NCBI RefSeq assembly: GCF_000685355.1
Contig: NZ_JHET01000007.1
Span: forward strand, 124,001-188,000
DNA: 64,000 nt
Direction: 5' to 3'
DNA from: Microbacterium sp. CH12i
GTDB taxonomy: Bacteria; Actinomycetota; Actinomycetes; Actinomycetales; Microbacteriaceae
Position 1 is the first letter of the stretch; each line of letters starts with the position of its first letter. Position numbers and translations under genes: made by a program. Shown in pieces: positions 8,609 to 19,223 of the stretch. The notes under the pieces are model-generated. The model saw only the letters and a program-made list of their open reading frames with translations. It was not told the DNA's origin and made no database searches.

Positions 8609-10297
8609 CAGCGCCAGGTAGACGTACGAGCGCACGGCGATCGCGTCGACGCCATCGACCTTGACAAGACCAGGGCGCTTGACAACGATGCCGGTACCGA
8701 GGATCGCGGACTGCGGCAGGAAGACGACCGGAGTGTCGAACAGCGCGCCACGCGAACCAGTGTTGGTCAGCGTGAACGTGCCGCCACCGAGCTCGTCGGG
8801 CTTCAGCTTGTTGTCACGCGTACGCGCAGCAAGATCGGCGATCTCGTGAGCAATCTCGGCGATGCTCTTCGATGCGGCATCACGCAGGACCGGTGTCAAC
8901 AGGCCACGCTCAGTGTCAACCGCGATCGAGAGGTTCTCTGTCGCCGGGTAGACGATGTTCTCGCCGTCGACTGTCGAGTTGACGATGGGGTACGCCTGCA
9001 GCGCTTCGGCGGCAGCGAGTGCGAAGAACGGTAGGAAGGAGAGCTTGTCGCCCGTCTTCTGCTGGAACTCCACCTTGGTGCGGTCGCGATAGTCGGCGAG
9101 CTTGGTGACATCGACCTCAACTACGGTCGTGAGCTGCGCGGTCTGCTGCATCGACTCGACGGCGCGCTTTGCGAGCACCTTGCGCAGGCGCGACATCGGC
9201 TGGGTGGTGCCGCGCAGCGGCGAGACCTCGAGCGGAGCGGGAGCAGCAACAGCAGCTTCGGCTGCGGGAGCAGCACTCTTCGACTCGGCAGCCTTGAGGA
9301 CGTCTTCCTTGCGGATGCGTCCACCGACACCAGAGCCGGTGACAGATGCGAGATCGACACCCTGCTGAGATGCCAAGCGGCGCACGAGCGGGGTGACGTA
9401 GAGGCTGTCGCTCTCGGTCGCAGCAGGAGCTGCGGGTGCCGGAGCTGCCTGGGCCGGTGCGGCGGCGGGAGCGGGTGCTGCGGGTGCAGGGGCAGCCGGA
9501 GCGGGTGCAGCCGCGGCAGGTGCAGCCGCGGCAGGTGCAGCCGCGGCAGGTGCAGCCGCCGGAGCGGGGGCAGCCTCGGCGGCGGGAGCAGCCTCTGCCG
9601 GAGCAGGCGCAGGGGCGGCTTCAGCCGCTGCCGGTGCACCGGAGCCGACACGAGCGAGGACGCTGCCGACTGCGACCGTTTCGTCTTCGGCAGCGAGGAT
9701 CTCCTGCAATACGCCGGCGACCGGCGAAGGGATCTCGGTGTCGACCTTGTCGGTCGAGATCTCGAGCAGCGGCTCATCGACGGCGACGTCATCGCCGATC
9801 TGCTTCAGCCAGCGTGTGACTGTGCCCTCAGTGACGCTCTCGCCGAGTTCGGGAAGCACAACGTCTTTCGCGTCGCCAGCGGGCGGCGTGGCAGCCTCAG
9901 CGGCTGGGGCTGGTTCGGCTGCCGGAGCAGCTTCTGCAGGCGCAGCCTCTGCGGGCGCAGCCTCCTCTGCCTCTACAGGCGCTGCCGCTGCTGCTGCCGG
10001 TGCAGCCTCAGCTGCGGGTTCCTCAGCTGCAGGAGCGTCATCGGCGGGAGCCGCCGCGCTACCATCGCCGATTCGGGCCAGAAGCGCGCCGACCTCGACG
10101 GTTTCGTCTTCGGCGACCAGAATTTCTTCGATGACACCGGCGACTGGGGACGGGATCTCGGTGTCGACCTTGTCGGTCGAGATCTCGAGCAGGCCTTCGT
10201 CAGCCTCAACGGTGTCTCCCACCTGCTTCAGCCAGCGGGTGACCGTACCCTCTGTGACGCTCTCACCGAGAGCGGGGAGGACCACGGATGTGCTCAT
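8504..10297 (-). CDS. sucB: 2-oxoacid dehydrogenase E2, dihydrolipoyl succinyltransferase (two lipoyl domains)
   Basis: A 597-residue E2 subunit. Two lipoyl domains (about residues 1-78 and 145-222) each carry the lipoylation motif [12 protein letters not shown]. Long Ala/Pro/Glu flexible linkers follow each of them. A peripheral-subunit-binding domain ([20 protein letters not shown], then GRIRKEDVL) is next. The C-terminal acyltransferase domain has the catalytic [16 protein letters not shown] near the end. It transfers the succinyl (or acetyl) group from E1 to CoA; lpdA just upstream encodes E3. The ATG follows AAGGAGA. Succinyl versus acetyl specificity is inferred from general actinobacterial annotation. 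Confidence 0.9.
   Translation of the reverse strand: MSTSVVLPALGESVTEGTVTRWLKQVGDTVEADEGLLEISTDKVDTEIPSPVAGVIEEILVAEDETVEVGALLARIGDGSAAAPADDAPAAEEPAAEAAPAAAAAAPVEAEEAAPAEAAPAEAAPAAEPAPAAEAATPPAGDAKDVVLPELGESVTEGTVTRWLKQIGDDVAVDEPLLEISTDKVDTEIPSPVAGVLQEILAAEDETVAVGSVLARVGSGAPAAAEAAPAPAPAEAAPAAEAAPAPAAAPAAAAPAAAAPAAAAPAPAAPAPAAPAPAAAPAQAAPAPAAPAATESDSLYVTPLVRRLASQQGVDLASVTGSGVGGRIRKEDVLKAAESKSAAPAAEAAVAAPAPLEVSPLRGTTQPMSRLRKVLAKRAVESMQQTAQLTTVVEVDVTKLADYRDRTKVEFQQKTGDKLSFLPFFALAAAEALQAYPIVNSTVDGENIVYPATENLSIAVDTERGLLTPVLRDAASKSIAEIAHEIADLAARTRDNKLKPDELGGGTFTLTNTGSRGALFDTPVVFLPQSAILGTGIVVKRPGLVKVDGVDAIAVRSYVYLALSYDHRIVDGADAARFLGAVKARLEAANFAGNLGA
9504..9559 (-). repeat. 15-bp tandem repeats encoding the Ala/Pro linker of the E2 subunit
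   Basis: The unit ggtgcagccgcggca occurs three times perfectly (9504-9518, 9519-9533, 9534-9548) plus a partial copy. It encodes repeated Ala/Pro codons in the swinging-arm linker, so its copy number may vary between strains. Confidence 0.85.
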
Positions 10298-10362
10298 GAC
10301 GGAGTCTCCTTCAAGAATGTTTGTGACACGTTCAGCTTAGTGACCCTGAGACCGGTTGGTGC

Positions 10363-11736
10363 TCAGAGGGCGTGCAGTGGTTTTCCGGCGAGCGCGAGGA
10401 ATGCTTCTCCCAGCGCTTCGCTCTGCGTTGGATGCGCGTGGATCAGCGGCGCGATGTCTTCGGGGTGGGCCTCCCATGCGACGGCAAGCTGCCCTTCGGT
10501 GATGAGCTCTCCGACTCGGTCACCGAGAAGGTGTACGCCGATGACGGGTCCGTCCTTCAACCGGACGACCTTGACGAGTCCGCTCGTACCGATGATTTCG
10601 CTCTTGCCGTTGCCCGCAAGGTTGTACTCGTAGGAGCTGACGGCGTCGGCGCCGTGTTCGGCGACCGCAGCCTCCTCAGACAGCCCAACCGATGCGACCT
10701 CGGGGTTGCAGTAGGTGATCTTCGGGATCTGCGACTCCGGAATCGGCGCGGGGGAGAGACCCGCAATGCGCTCTGCGACGGCGATTCCCTGCAGAAAACC
10801 GCGATGCGCGAGCTGCAGTCCTGGAACGATGTCGCCCACCGCCCACAGACCTGGCACACCGGTTCGCAGCTGTTCGTCGACAGTCACGAAGCCACGATCG
10901 AGTGTGACGCCAGCATCCTCAAATCCGAGATCAGCAGTCACGGGACCGCGTCCGACAGCCACGAGCAGGTAGTCGCCGGTGAATGTCTTTCCGTCTTCGA
11001 GCGTCACGGTGACTCTCGAGTCATCCTGGCTTGCGGTCTGGAAGCGCGTGCCGAGCGAATATTGGATGCCGCGGCGGCGGAACGCGCGCTCGAGGCCCTT
11101 GCTGAGGGCGATGTCTTCGTTGGGTACCAGGTGCGGCAACGCCTCAATGATCGTGACCTCTGCGCCGAAGGACCGCCACACGCTGGCGAACTCGACGCCG
11201 ATCACTCCACCACCCAGCACGAGAACGCGCTCGGGGATGACGTCGAGCGCGAGCGCCTGTTCGCTGGTCAGAACGCGGCCAGTGATCTCCAAACCAGGAA
11301 GCGAGCGGCTAAACGACCCGGTAGCGAGCACGACATCGGTACCGACGTAAACATCGTCGCCGACGCTCACGCTGCGGTCGGCGTTCAGACGGCCGGTACC
11401 TGTGACTGTCGTGATTCCACGCGCCTTGATCAGACCCTCGAGACCCTTGAACTTCTTGGCGACGATGTTCTCGCGGTACGCGCGCACCCCCGCGGCGTCA
11501 ACGCCCTCGAACGATGCCGTCACGCCGACGGATGCCGCGCCGCGCACATGCTCTGCGACCTCTGCCGCATGCAACAGCGCCTTCGTCGGGATGCAGCCGC
11601 GGTGCAGGCACGTGCCGCCGACCTTGTCCTTCTCTACCAGCGCCACCGTTTTGCCGAGTTCGGCAGCACGCAGCGCCGCGGCATATCCACCGCTGCCGCC
11701 ACCGAGTACGACGATATCGAAGGTGTGAGTTGTCAT
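10363..11736 (-). CDS. lpdA: Dihydrolipoyl dehydrogenase (E3)
   Basis: A 457-residue FAD-dependent disulfide oxidoreductase that reoxidises dihydrolipoamide with NAD+. The FAD-binding GGGSGGYAAALRAAELG and the redox-active disulfide GGTCLHRGCIPTK are at the N-terminus. The NAD-binding LVLGGGVIGVEFA lies near residue 177, and the C-terminal dimerisation domain carries IHAHPTQSE with the catalytic His-Glu pair. It is cotranscribed with pepA upstream, whose stop is next to the start, and with sucB downstream. The second ATG (11736) is preferred because AAGGAGG lies 4 nt upstream of it and only 1 nt before the first ATG. Confidence 0.94.
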   Translation of the reverse strand: MTTHTFDIVVLGGGSGGYAAALRAAELGKTVALVEKDKVGGTCLHRGCIPTKALLHAAEVAEHVRGAASVGVTASFEGVDAAGVRAYRENIVAKKFKGLEGLIKARGITTVTGTGRLNADRSVSVGDDVYVGTDVVLATGSFSRSLPGLEITGRVLTSEQALALDVIPERVLVLGGGVIGVEFASVWRSFGAEVTIIEALPHLVPNEDIALSKGLERAFRRRGIQYSLGTRFQTASQDDSRVTVTLEDGKTFTGDYLLVAVGRGPVTADLGFEDAGVTLDRGFVTVDEQLRTGVPGLWAVGDIVPGLQLAHRGFLQGIAVAERIAGLSPAPIPESQIPKITYCNPEVASVGLSEEAAVAEHGADAVSSYEYNLAGNGKSEIIGTSGLVKVVRLKDGPVIGVHLLGDRVGELITEGQLAVAWEAHPEDIAPLIHAHPTQSEALGEAFLALAGKPLHAL

Positions 11737-13210
11737 CATGCCTCCTTGGCGCTCGCCTCGGCGAACGCGATGAGTGAGCGGACCGTAGCGGCTGTCGCGC
11801 CCTTGTCAGTGAAGCCGTACGGGGCGCTCGCGTGTTCACCGGAGCCAGCGATGTCGAGATGCACCCAGGGAATCCGAGGGGCATCCTCTTCTTCACTGGT
11901 ACGCCCGACGAAGCGCTGCAGGAAGAGCCCGGCGAACATCGAGCCCCCTGCACGGTCGCTCATGTTCGCGTTGATCATGTCGGCGATGGGGGAGTCGAGA
12001 GAGTCCTGCATGTACTCCGGCAGCGGGAGAGGCCAGGCCAGCTCGCCGGTCTTCTCGGATGCCGTCAAGTACTCGGCAACGGCCTGGTCATCGCCCATGA
12101 CTCCGGTGTGGCGGTGTCCGAGCGCAACCAGGATGGCGCCCGTGAGGGTCGCGACGTCGAAGATCACATCGGGCTTCTCGCGGCTGGCCGCAACGAGTCC
12201 ATCTGCGAGGACCAGTCGTCCCTCGGCATCCGTGTTCAGCACCTCGACGGTGCTGCCATCCAGCATCCGCAACACATCGCCCGGACGTGTCGCACGGCCG
12301 GACGGCATATTGTCCGCGATGCACATCCACGCCGTCACCCGCACCGGGAGCTTCAGACTCGCAATCGCCCGAAGGGCTGCGAGGACCGTGGCCGACCCCG
12401 CCATGTCGAACTTCATCCCGACCATGCTCGCCGCGGGCTTCAATGAAAGGCCGCCAGTGTCGAATGTGATGCCCTTGCCAACGAGTGCGATGTGGCGCAC
12501 GCATCCGCCGGGGTGTAATCGAGTCGCACGAGGCGAGGTGGGCGATCAGAGCCTCGACCGACTCCGAGAATTCCGCCGTATCCCTGTTCTTCGAGCGCGG
12601 TCTCGTCAAGTACCTCGACGGAGATATCAAGGTCTGTCACGGCGTCAACGGCGCTCTGTGCCAGGTCTCGGGGACTCTGCCATTCGGCGGGGACCGACAC
12701 GAGGTCCTTGACCAGAGCAAGCGCGTCGCCGACGATGCGCGCATGGGCGATATCTTCGTCTGTGACCCGCGAGCTGTGCAACGTGACCGAGGAAGCGCGT
12801 GCCTTACCCGGCTTTGCTCGATACCCCTCGAAGCGGTACCCGCCGAAGACGGCGCCTTCTGCGGCGGCCGCAGCGAATTCATGCAGTGAGGCGGCCAGTC
12901 CGATGGCGACGCTCTCGAAACCGGTCAGAGTGCGCAGGGCAACGCCAGCGGCGTCGCGCACTGCTGCGTCACTCGGGGTTGCCCCAATCCCGACGACAGC
13001 GAGTGGCAATTCCGTCAGCGCCGGAAAGTGAATGCGAGCGAAAGCGCCTGCGGAACCGGTGAACCCGATCCCGGCGAGGATGTCGGCGAGGCCAGGATAG
13101 GCATCGAGCGCATCGGGGAACGCGGTGGTATCGGGAACGAGCAGCACTGCGGCGTCAGCAGCGCTCCCCGGAAATGGATCATTGGTGTGCGAAAGCGCAG
13201 GAAGCGACAT
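11736..13210 (-). CDS. pepA: Leucyl aminopeptidase (M17), frameshifted
   Basis: Two frames join into one 491-residue M17 aminopeptidase, a manganese/zinc cytoplasmic exopeptidase. The N-terminal frame runs from MSLPALSHTND to RLVRLDYTPADA. The C-terminal frame resumes at RHIALVGKGITFDTGGLS, includes KFDMAGSA and carries the NTDAEGRL metal-binding signature. The frames meet near 12501, where one base is missing (GC before GTG; a GG run read as G would explain it). The locus is exactly one base short of a whole reading frame. Its stop abuts lpdA. A TAGGAT box 6 nt before the ATG suggests a leaderless start. Confidence 0.9.
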
Positions 13211-13216
13211 GCATCC

Positions 13217-13222
13217 ATCCTA
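13217..13222 (-). promoter_or_regulatory. -10 (TAGGAT) of a leaderless pepA transcript
   Basis: On the minus strand TAGGAT is followed by 6 nt and then the pepA ATG. The same hexamer and spacing precede the RDD gene at 4034. Confidence 0.5.
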
Positions 13223-13300
13223 TCCGTGGAGCGGTACGGGCATCCCAGGTGTGTTCGCTGTGAGCATGACGTACTAGACCCCTGAGGCGGTGCTGGCTCG

Positions 13301-13306
13301 TAGCAT
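13301..13306 (+). promoter_or_regulatory. -10 (TAGCAT) of a leaderless PAC2 transcript
   Basis: TAGCAT is followed by 6 nt and then the ATG at 13313, with no ribosome-binding site. Confidence 0.5.
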
Positions 13307-13312
13307 TGACCT

Positions 13313-14256
13313 ATGCCCGTCTCCGGAGAGCTTTACGAACGAGTTGCTAACGCCCCTGTCGTCCCCCAGGGGCTTCCGCTAGTGATCCTGCTCACCGGCT
13401 TTACCGATGCTGGCAACGCCGTATCAGGGCTGATTGACCACCTGCGTGATGTCGCTGATCCGCAGCCCGTGATCATCTTCGACAATGATGTGCTCTTGGA
13501 CTATCGCGCCCGCCGCCCGATCATCGTGTTCGAGCAGGACCATCTCAGCGAATTCCGCCCTGCACGGCTTGAGCTTTCGCTTGCTCACGACACCCTGGGC
13601 CAGCAGTTTTTGCTGCTCGCAGGCTTCGAGCCAGATTTCGCGTGGAACGCATTCACCCAGACCGTGCTGGAGTTCGCAACCGAATTTGGTGTCTCGGGCG
13701 TCAGCTGGGTGCACTCGATCGCCATGCCTGTTCCGCACACCCGTCCGGTTAGTACGACGGTCAGCGGTAATCGCAAAGAGATCACGGCAAGCCTGTCGGT
13801 ATGGCGACCGCGCACGCAGGTGCCAGCAACCGCGGGGCATCTTCTCGAGTACCGCTTCGCAGAACGAGGCGACCGTGTCGTCGGCTTCGTGTTGCTTGTG
13901 CCGCACTACCTCGCCGAGACGGAGAATCCGTTGGCAGTGATGGCCGCGGCCGACCGAGTGATGGTTGCGACCGGACTCGTGCTCGCGCTGGACGATCTGC
14001 GGGAAAGTCGAGACGAGTACCTCGCCAAGATCAATGAGCAGGTCAGCAACAATGACGAGCTCGCCCAGATGGTGCGCACGCTTGAGCACCGGTATGACGG
14101 GTACATGGCCGGCCGGAGCCCCGATGACCTCGACGCTATGACGAGGGCGGCTTCGATGAGCGTGACCTGCCCAGTGCCGATGAGCTTGCGGCAGAGCTGG
14201 AACGCTATCTGGCCACGCGTCCGCCGGGGGATGACGACAAGCGTCCTCGTTCTTGA
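13313..14256 (+). CDS. PAC2 family protein (proteasome-assembly-chaperone fold), frameshifted near its end
   Basis: A PAC2-family protein of about 314 residues. PLVILLTGFTDAGNAVSGLI near the N-terminus and LLAGFEPDFAWNAF, then GVSWVHSIAMPVPHTRP in the middle are typical of actinobacterial members. As read, the frame runs to 14395, but after GRSPDDLD (about 14135) the natural C-terminus YDEGGFDERDLPSADELAAE lies one frame over and ends with TGA at 14254-14256. One base is missing. The cellular role in bacteria is not established. It is divergent from pepA. Confidence 0.85.
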
Positions 14257-14405
14257 GTCGGAGTGCGTCGGCATTCTCATTCATGTGAGATACTGGTTAT
14301 CCGACCCGTTGTCAACCATCGGCCGCAAGGCTGAAGACTTGACAAGGGTCTTACTAGTGTCCGAAATGTCCCGGGGCCGACGTGCTGCCCCGTGAAAGGC
14401 GAAAC

Positions 14406-15728
14406 GTGACTCCTGCCGCGACCAAGAACTCCCGGACGACCAAGACCACAACTGCAGCGGCTGACGCTGACGTCGTCGAAACCGAAACACCCGTAGCCGC
14501 GAAGAAGCCGGCCGCGAAGAAGGCTCCTGTCAAGAAGGCTCCTGCTGCAGCGACGAAGACGGCTGCCGCGAAGACTGCTGCGGCAAAGCCAGCGGCGGCC
14601 GCGAAGGCTCCTGTCGCGAAGAAGGCGCCTGTGCGGCGCAAGAAAGCCTCGGACGACGATGCGCCCTCCGAGGCAGTGCCTGACGGCGTCGTCGAAGACA
14701 ACGATGACGACGACAAGAAGCCTGCGTTCACCGAACCGCTTCCTACGGGCGCGATCGTTCTGAGTTCGAAGGATGAGGACGATGTCCCCGTCTACTCGAC
14801 TCAGATCACCGGCGCGACTGCCGACCCCGTCAAGGACTACCTGAAGCAGATCGGAAAGGTCGCTCTTCTGAACGCGGCCGAAGAGGTCGAGCTTGCGATG
14901 CGTATCGAAGCTGGCCTGTTCGCCGAAGAGAAGCTGTCGGCGATGACTGCGTCCGAGAAGACCGATCAGCTCGGGTTGGACCTGCAGTGGGTCGCCCGTG
15001 ACGGTCAGCGCGCGAAGAGCCACCTGCTGGGTGCGAACCTTCGCCTCGTCGTGTCGCTCGCAAAGCGTTACACCGGTCGTGGAATGCAGTTCCTTGACCT
15101 CATCCAGGAAGGAAACCTGGGCCTCATCCGTGCGGTTGAGAAGTTCGACTACACCAAGGGCTTCAAGTTCTCGACCTACGCCACCTGGTGGATCCGTCAG
15201 GCGATCACTCGTGCCATGGCCGATCAGGCACGCACGATCCGTATTCCGGTGCACATGGTCGAGGTCATCAACAAGCTCGCCCGAGTGCAGCGCCAGATGC
15301 TGCAGGACCTTGGTCGCGAACCTACCCCGGAAGAGCTCAGCCGCGAGCTGGACATGACGCCGGAAAAGGTCGTCGAAGTCCAGAAGTACGGTCGCGAACC
15401 CATCTCGTTGCACACGCCTCTTGGTGAAGACGGCGATAGCGAATTCGGTGACCTCATCGAGGACACCGAGGCTGTCGTCCCCGCTGACGCCGTTGGCTTC
15501 ACGATGCTGCAGCGTCAGCTTGAGCAGCTGCTCGACTCGCTCTCCGAGCGCGAAGCCGGTGTGATTCGCATGCGCTTTGGCCTCGGCGATGGCCAGCCGA
15601 AGACTCTCGACCAGATCGGTGACACGTTCGGCGTTACACGCGAGCGCATCCGTCAGATCGAGTCGAAGACGATGGCCAAGCTGCGTCACCCGAGCCGCTC
15701 GCAGTCCCTGCGGGACTACCTCGAATGA
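14406..15728 (+). CDS. sigA: Principal RNA polymerase sigma factor (SigA/HrdB/RpoD)
   Basis: A 440-residue sigma-70 factor. After a Lys/Ala-rich low-complexity N-terminal extension (residues about 1-90) come region 1.2 ([16 protein letters not shown]), region 2 ([34 protein letters not shown]), region 3 and region 4 ([20 protein letters not shown] with the helix-turn-helix). It directs RNA polymerase to housekeeping promoters. The GTG start at 14406 follows AAAGG. The next gene overlaps its stop by ATGA. Confidence 0.96.
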   Translation: MTPAATKNSRTTKTTTAAADADVVETETPVAAKKPAAKKAPVKKAPAAATKTAAAKTAAAKPAAAAKAPVAKKAPVRRKKASDDDAPSEAVPDGVVEDNDDDDKKPAFTEPLPTGAIVLSSKDEDDVPVYSTQITGATADPVKDYLKQIGKVALLNAAEEVELAMRIEAGLFAEEKLSAMTASEKTDQLGLDLQWVARDGQRAKSHLLGANLRLVVSLAKRYTGRGMQFLDLIQEGNLGLIRAVEKFDYTKGFKFSTYATWWIRQAITRAMADQARTIRIPVHMVEVINKLARVQRQMLQDLGREPTPEELSRELDMTPEKVVEVQKYGREPISLHTPLGEDGDSEFGDLIEDTEAVVPADAVGFTMLQRQLEQLLDSLSEREAGVIRMRFGLGDGQPKTLDQIGDTFGVTRERIRQIESKTMAKLRHPSRSQSLRDYLE

Positions 15729-16435
15729 GCCAGGAGAACCCGGGCAAGGCGAACGACGGCAAGGCGCTGGAAACGAGCGTCGACGGCAAAAAGTACGCCC
15801 GCATCCCGTTGCGCACGCGCGTCGTGATGCCCGAGGACGACATCGACCAGATCGTCACCGAGTATGCAACGGATGCAGTGCAGCCGGGTGATCTGCTGTT
15901 CGTGACGGAGAAAATCGTCGCGATCACGCAGGGTCGTTCGTACCGCCTCGACGCGATCACCCCGCGCAAGCTCGCGCTGTTCCTGTCGAAGTACGTCACC
16001 CGCACGCCCTACGGCATCGGCCTGGGCATGCCCGAGACGATGGAGATGGCGCTGCGGGAGTGCGGCACGCCGCGCATCCTGCTCGCGGCCGCTGTGGCGG
16101 CGGTAACCAAGGCGTTCGGACGCAAGGGCGATTTCTACCGCATTGCCGGCGACAAAGCACGCGCGATCGACGGCCCGACGAAGCACACCATCCCGCCGTA
16201 CAACGAGGCGGTCGTGCTCGGACCGAAGAACCCGCGCCAGGTTGCAACGCATCTCAAAGCACTCATCGGTGGCAAGGCTGACGTCGCAGTGGTCGACATC
16301 AACGACCTCGGTGGGAACATCCTGGGTTCTACGCTCGACAAAGCTGGCGAACAGCGTCTGGTGCGTATCCTGAAGGACAACCCGCTCGGGCAGGGACGCG
16401 AGTCCACCCCGATGGGCATCATCCGCACCGTCTGA
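15725..16435 (+). CDS. Coenzyme F420-0:L-glutamate ligase-like protein (CofE family)
   Basis: A 236-residue protein resembling CofE/F420-0:gamma-glutamyl ligase, which in F420 producers adds glutamates to the cofactor using GTP. Recognisable parts are [52 protein letters not shown] and the C-terminal [11 protein letters not shown]. No other F420 genes lie in the window, so the true acceptor may differ. It overlaps sigA by 4 nt, implying coupled translation. Family assignment is fairly firm; the substrate is open. Confidence 0.75.
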   Translation: MSQENPGKANDGKALETSVDGKKYARIPLRTRVVMPEDDIDQIVTEYATDAVQPGDLLFVTEKIVAITQGRSYRLDAITPRKLALFLSKYVTRTPYGIGLGMPETMEMALRECGTPRILLAAAVAAVTKAFGRKGDFYRIAGDKARAIDGPTKHTIPPYNEAVVLGPKNPRQVATHLKALIGGKADVAVVDINDLGGNILGSTLDKAGEQRLVRILKDNPLGQGRESTPMGIIRTV

Positions 16436-16498
16436 GATCGCACCGTCTGACGCCGTGATGTGATCACTGACGACGGGCGCTGAGGGGAATCACAACGC

Positions 16499-18091
16499 AT
16501 GGGACTCGGTCGCGCCAGCGCCATGATTGCGGCGGGTACGCTGACGTCGCGAATCACCGGGCTGCTGCGCACGGTTGTGCTCATCACCGCTGTCGGCGCC
16601 ATCGGCCAGGCCGGTGACGCCTTCGCGACGGCCAATATGCTGCCAAACAGCATTTACCAGGTGATCTCCGCAGGAGTACTGACCGGCGTGATCGTGCCTC
16701 AGGTGGTGCGGGCCACTGCGCAGAAGGACAGCGGACACGCATTCCTGGCGAAACTCCTCACACTCGGATTCGTGCTCGTCGGGGGCGTCACCGTCGTCGC
16801 ATTCTTCTGCGCGCCGCTGCTGGTGAGCCTGTTCGCCTCAGCAGGCTATTCGCCGCAGCAGCTGGCACTGGCGACACAGTTCGCCTATTGGTGCATTCCG
16901 CAGCTGTTCTTCTACGGAATGTTCGCGCTGTTGGGCGAGATACTCAACGCCAGACGGATCTTCGCTCCGTATGCCTGGGCGCCGATCGTGAACAATGTCG
17001 TCTCGATCATCGGCTTCCTCGTCTTCATGATGCTGTTCGGTTCGAACCTCACCGACGTCTCGGAGTGGGATCCGATGATGGTCATGGTGCTCGCCGGCAC
17101 CGCGACGCTCGGGATCGTCGGGCAGACCGTTGTGCTGGTGTTCTTCTGGCGCAGGGCAGGCATACCGCTTCGATTCGATTTCCGCTGGAGAGGCATGGGT
17201 CTCGGACACATGCGCACACTGGCGACCTGGACGCTGCTGACCACCCTCATCGGACAGCTCGTCGGCATCGTGCAGACCCAGACGCTTTCAGTGGCCTCCG
17301 GAGATCATCCCTCCGTGTTCGCGTCTCAGAACGCCTGGCTCGTCTACATGGTTCCCTACTCGATGATCATCCTCGCGATCGGAACCCCGTACTTCACCCG
17401 CATCAGTGAGCACGCCGCAGCCAAGCGCGATGTCGAGCTCCGCAGCGACGTCGCGCAGTCGATTCGCATCCTCGGACTCTTCATCGTCGTCGCGACTGCC
17501 GCGGTCGCGGCGGCGGCGGTCCCCGCATCACGTGTCTTCAGCAACGGTGCTGAAGAAGCCGTGTTGATCGCTCCGGTACTGCTCGCGTTCCTGGTGAGTC
17601 TGCTGCCCATGGCCGTGCTGTTCATCGTGCAGCGCACGTTTTACGCGTATGGCGACGCGCGCACGCCGTTCATGTTCACTCTCGTGCAGGCGTCGCTGGT
17701 GCTCGTGTTCACAATCGTGGTGGCCTTCACCGTCCCCGTCGAATGGCGTGCCGCTGCGGTCGCATTGGTCCAGGCGTGTGCAGGAATCGTGCAGACCGTG
17801 CTGGCCACGATTCTGCTGCGTCGCAAGATCGGTCCGCTCGGGCTCGGCAGTACCTGGTCGGCGCTTGTCCGCTTCGTGCTCATGGCGATCCCTGCGGGCG
17901 CTGCAGGCTACGGACTTTACCTGCTGAGCGGGGGAGCGGACGGCTGGATGCTCCAGGACAAGATCTGGGGCGCGCTCGGTGCTGTTCTGATCGCCGCCGT
18001 GTGCGGAATCGTCTACCTCGCGCTGCTCGCGCTGTCCCGTGCGCCGGAGCTCAAGATCGCCATCGACACCGTCAGGAGTCGCCGCGGCTAA
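16499..18091 (+). CDS. murJ: MurJ/MviN-family lipid II flippase
   Basis: A 530-residue polytopic membrane protein with about 14 hydrophobic segments. The MurJ-like N-terminus is IAAGTLTSRITGLLRTVVL, followed by AFATANMLPNSIYQVISAGVL split over the first helices. Members move lipid-linked peptidoglycan precursor across the membrane. Actinobacteria often have more than one, so this may be a second, specialised copy rather than the main MurJ. It is convergent with an ATP-grasp gene 3 nt away and heads the 16.5-22 kb cassette discussed in the findings. A GAGGGG lies 12 nt upstream of the ATG. Confidence 0.85.
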   Translation: MGLGRASAMIAAGTLTSRITGLLRTVVLITAVGAIGQAGDAFATANMLPNSIYQVISAGVLTGVIVPQVVRATAQKDSGHAFLAKLLTLGFVLVGGVTVVAFFCAPLLVSLFASAGYSPQQLALATQFAYWCIPQLFFYGMFALLGEILNARRIFAPYAWAPIVNNVVSIIGFLVFMMLFGSNLTDVSEWDPMMVMVLAGTATLGIVGQTVVLVFFWRRAGIPLRFDFRWRGMGLGHMRTLATWTLLTTLIGQLVGIVQTQTLSVASGDHPSVFASQNAWLVYMVPYSMIILAIGTPYFTRISEHAAAKRDVELRSDVAQSIRILGLFIVVATAAVAAAAVPASRVFSNGAEEAVLIAPVLLAFLVSLLPMAVLFIVQRTFYAYGDARTPFMFTLVQASLVLVFTIVVAFTVPVEWRAAAVALVQACAGIVQTVLATILLRRKIGPLGLGSTWSALVRFVLMAIPAGAAGYGLYLLSGGADGWMLQDKIWGALGAVLIAAVCGIVYLALLALSRAPELKIAIDTVRSRRG

Positions 18092-18094
18092 TAG

Positions 18095-19099
18095 TCAGCG
18101 GCGGTTGTCGACGACCTCTGCGCCGATCGCATCGCGATAGCGGTAGAGAAGCCCGGTGCGGATGCCGGATGCCGACGGCTTCATCTGGAACACACTGGAG
18201 TTGTGGTTAGCCTCGATCAGCGCGGGGCCCTCTGGCGTGACCGCGATGTCCCAACCGACGTATGGAACCGTGGGTAGACGCGTCGTGGCCTCGGCGATCA
18301 TCGCGACGATCTCTGGGTAGTACGGCACCTGGAAACCCTGAATAGTGGTGCCGGTGACGGGATGCGTGAGATAGATATTGGACTGCTTATCCACGCCAGG
18401 ATAGAGCGCGACGCCGTCGTCATCGAGCATGGTGAACACGCCACCACTCGCGAAGTTGTCAATCACAGAACCGTTGCCGATGCGCAGCACGGAGGCGATG
18501 ACGTGCAGCTGCCCCTTCGGATCACGGTAGGTGATCATGCGCACGGTATTGACGCTGTCGGGATAGATCGACGATAGGGCTTCGTGCTGCGTCAGCACCT
18601 CTTCGAGAAGTGTCTGGTCCTTTGCGATGAGCTCCGCACGCCACGTCGCAACGTCTTCAACGTGTGCGGCTTCGTAGATCGCGATGCCCGCACCGCCCTC
18701 GCCGCGTTCCGGCTTTGCGATGACCCGAGGATGGCGCTCGAGGAATGCGCGCAGCTCATCGACAGAAGAATCGGCGGCATCGATCCACTCTCGACGAGTG
18801 AGATCGGCGAAGTCGGCGAGGAAGCGCTTTTTGTCTCCGACGATGGCGCCGGAGTCTGCACCGTTGAGTGAGCTGTTCAGACGGAACGCCTTGGGATGCG
18901 TCATCCAGGTCGCGCGCTCGCGGGCGTTGAGGATGCGGATATCCCAGACGACATAGTCGCGGAAACCCATCTCGTAGCGCACAGAACACCACAGCATGTC
19001 GGCAACGATGACCAGTAGCGGAGCCTTCGAGACGCGCTTGACCTGGTGCGCCAATTCGAACAGCTGAGAGGGATTCAGCCGCCGGGCCCGATCGAACAA
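18095..19099 (-). CDS. Sugar-transfer-associated ATP-grasp family protein (first of two)
   Basis: A 334-residue protein of the ATPgrasp_ST type (PF14397-like). ERHPRVIAKPERGEGGAGI (about residues 121-139) is the ATP-binding strand-loop with its lysine. VNTVRMITYRD and GSVIDNFASGGVFTMLDDDG are the central fold. VPYVGWDIAVTPEGPALIEA leads into the Mg-binding E-x-N (IEANHN). ATP-grasp enzymes activate a carboxylate as acyl phosphate for attack by an amine. The gene is divergent from a paralogue sharing the same motifs. The start is TTG and its upstream ribosome-binding site is weak, so the N-terminus is uncertain. Confidence 0.8.
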   Translation of the reverse strand: MFDRARRLNPSQLFELAHQVKRVSKAPLLVIVADMLWCSVRYEMGFRDYVVWDIRILNARERATWMTHPKAFRLNSSLNGADSGAIVGDKKRFLADFADLTRREWIDAADSSVDELRAFLERHPRVIAKPERGEGGAGIAIYEAAHVEDVATWRAELIAKDQTLLEEVLTQHEALSSIYPDSVNTVRMITYRDPKGQLHVIASVLRIGNGSVIDNFASGGVFTMLDDDGVALYPGVDKQSNIYLTHPVTGTTIQGFQVPYYPEIVAMIAEATTRLPTVPYVGWDIAVTPEGPALIEANHNSSVFQMKPSASGIRTGLLYRYRDAIGAEVVDNRR

Positions 19100-19223
19100 T
19101 ACCGAACACGCAACCGCTTCTGATCCACTCGACCAGCCTACACCGCGCGCTCTGCCAGTCCCTGTTGGGCGGAGCGACTAACATTGGACGTTCTGGCATC
19201 ACCGTGTCGAAAGGTTTTCACTC

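Noticed and set aside
10372..12711. A 779-codon plus-strand open frame
   Set aside because: It is antisense to lpdA and pepA, which carry clear catalytic motifs; the long open frame is a codon-bias shadow in high-G+C DNA.
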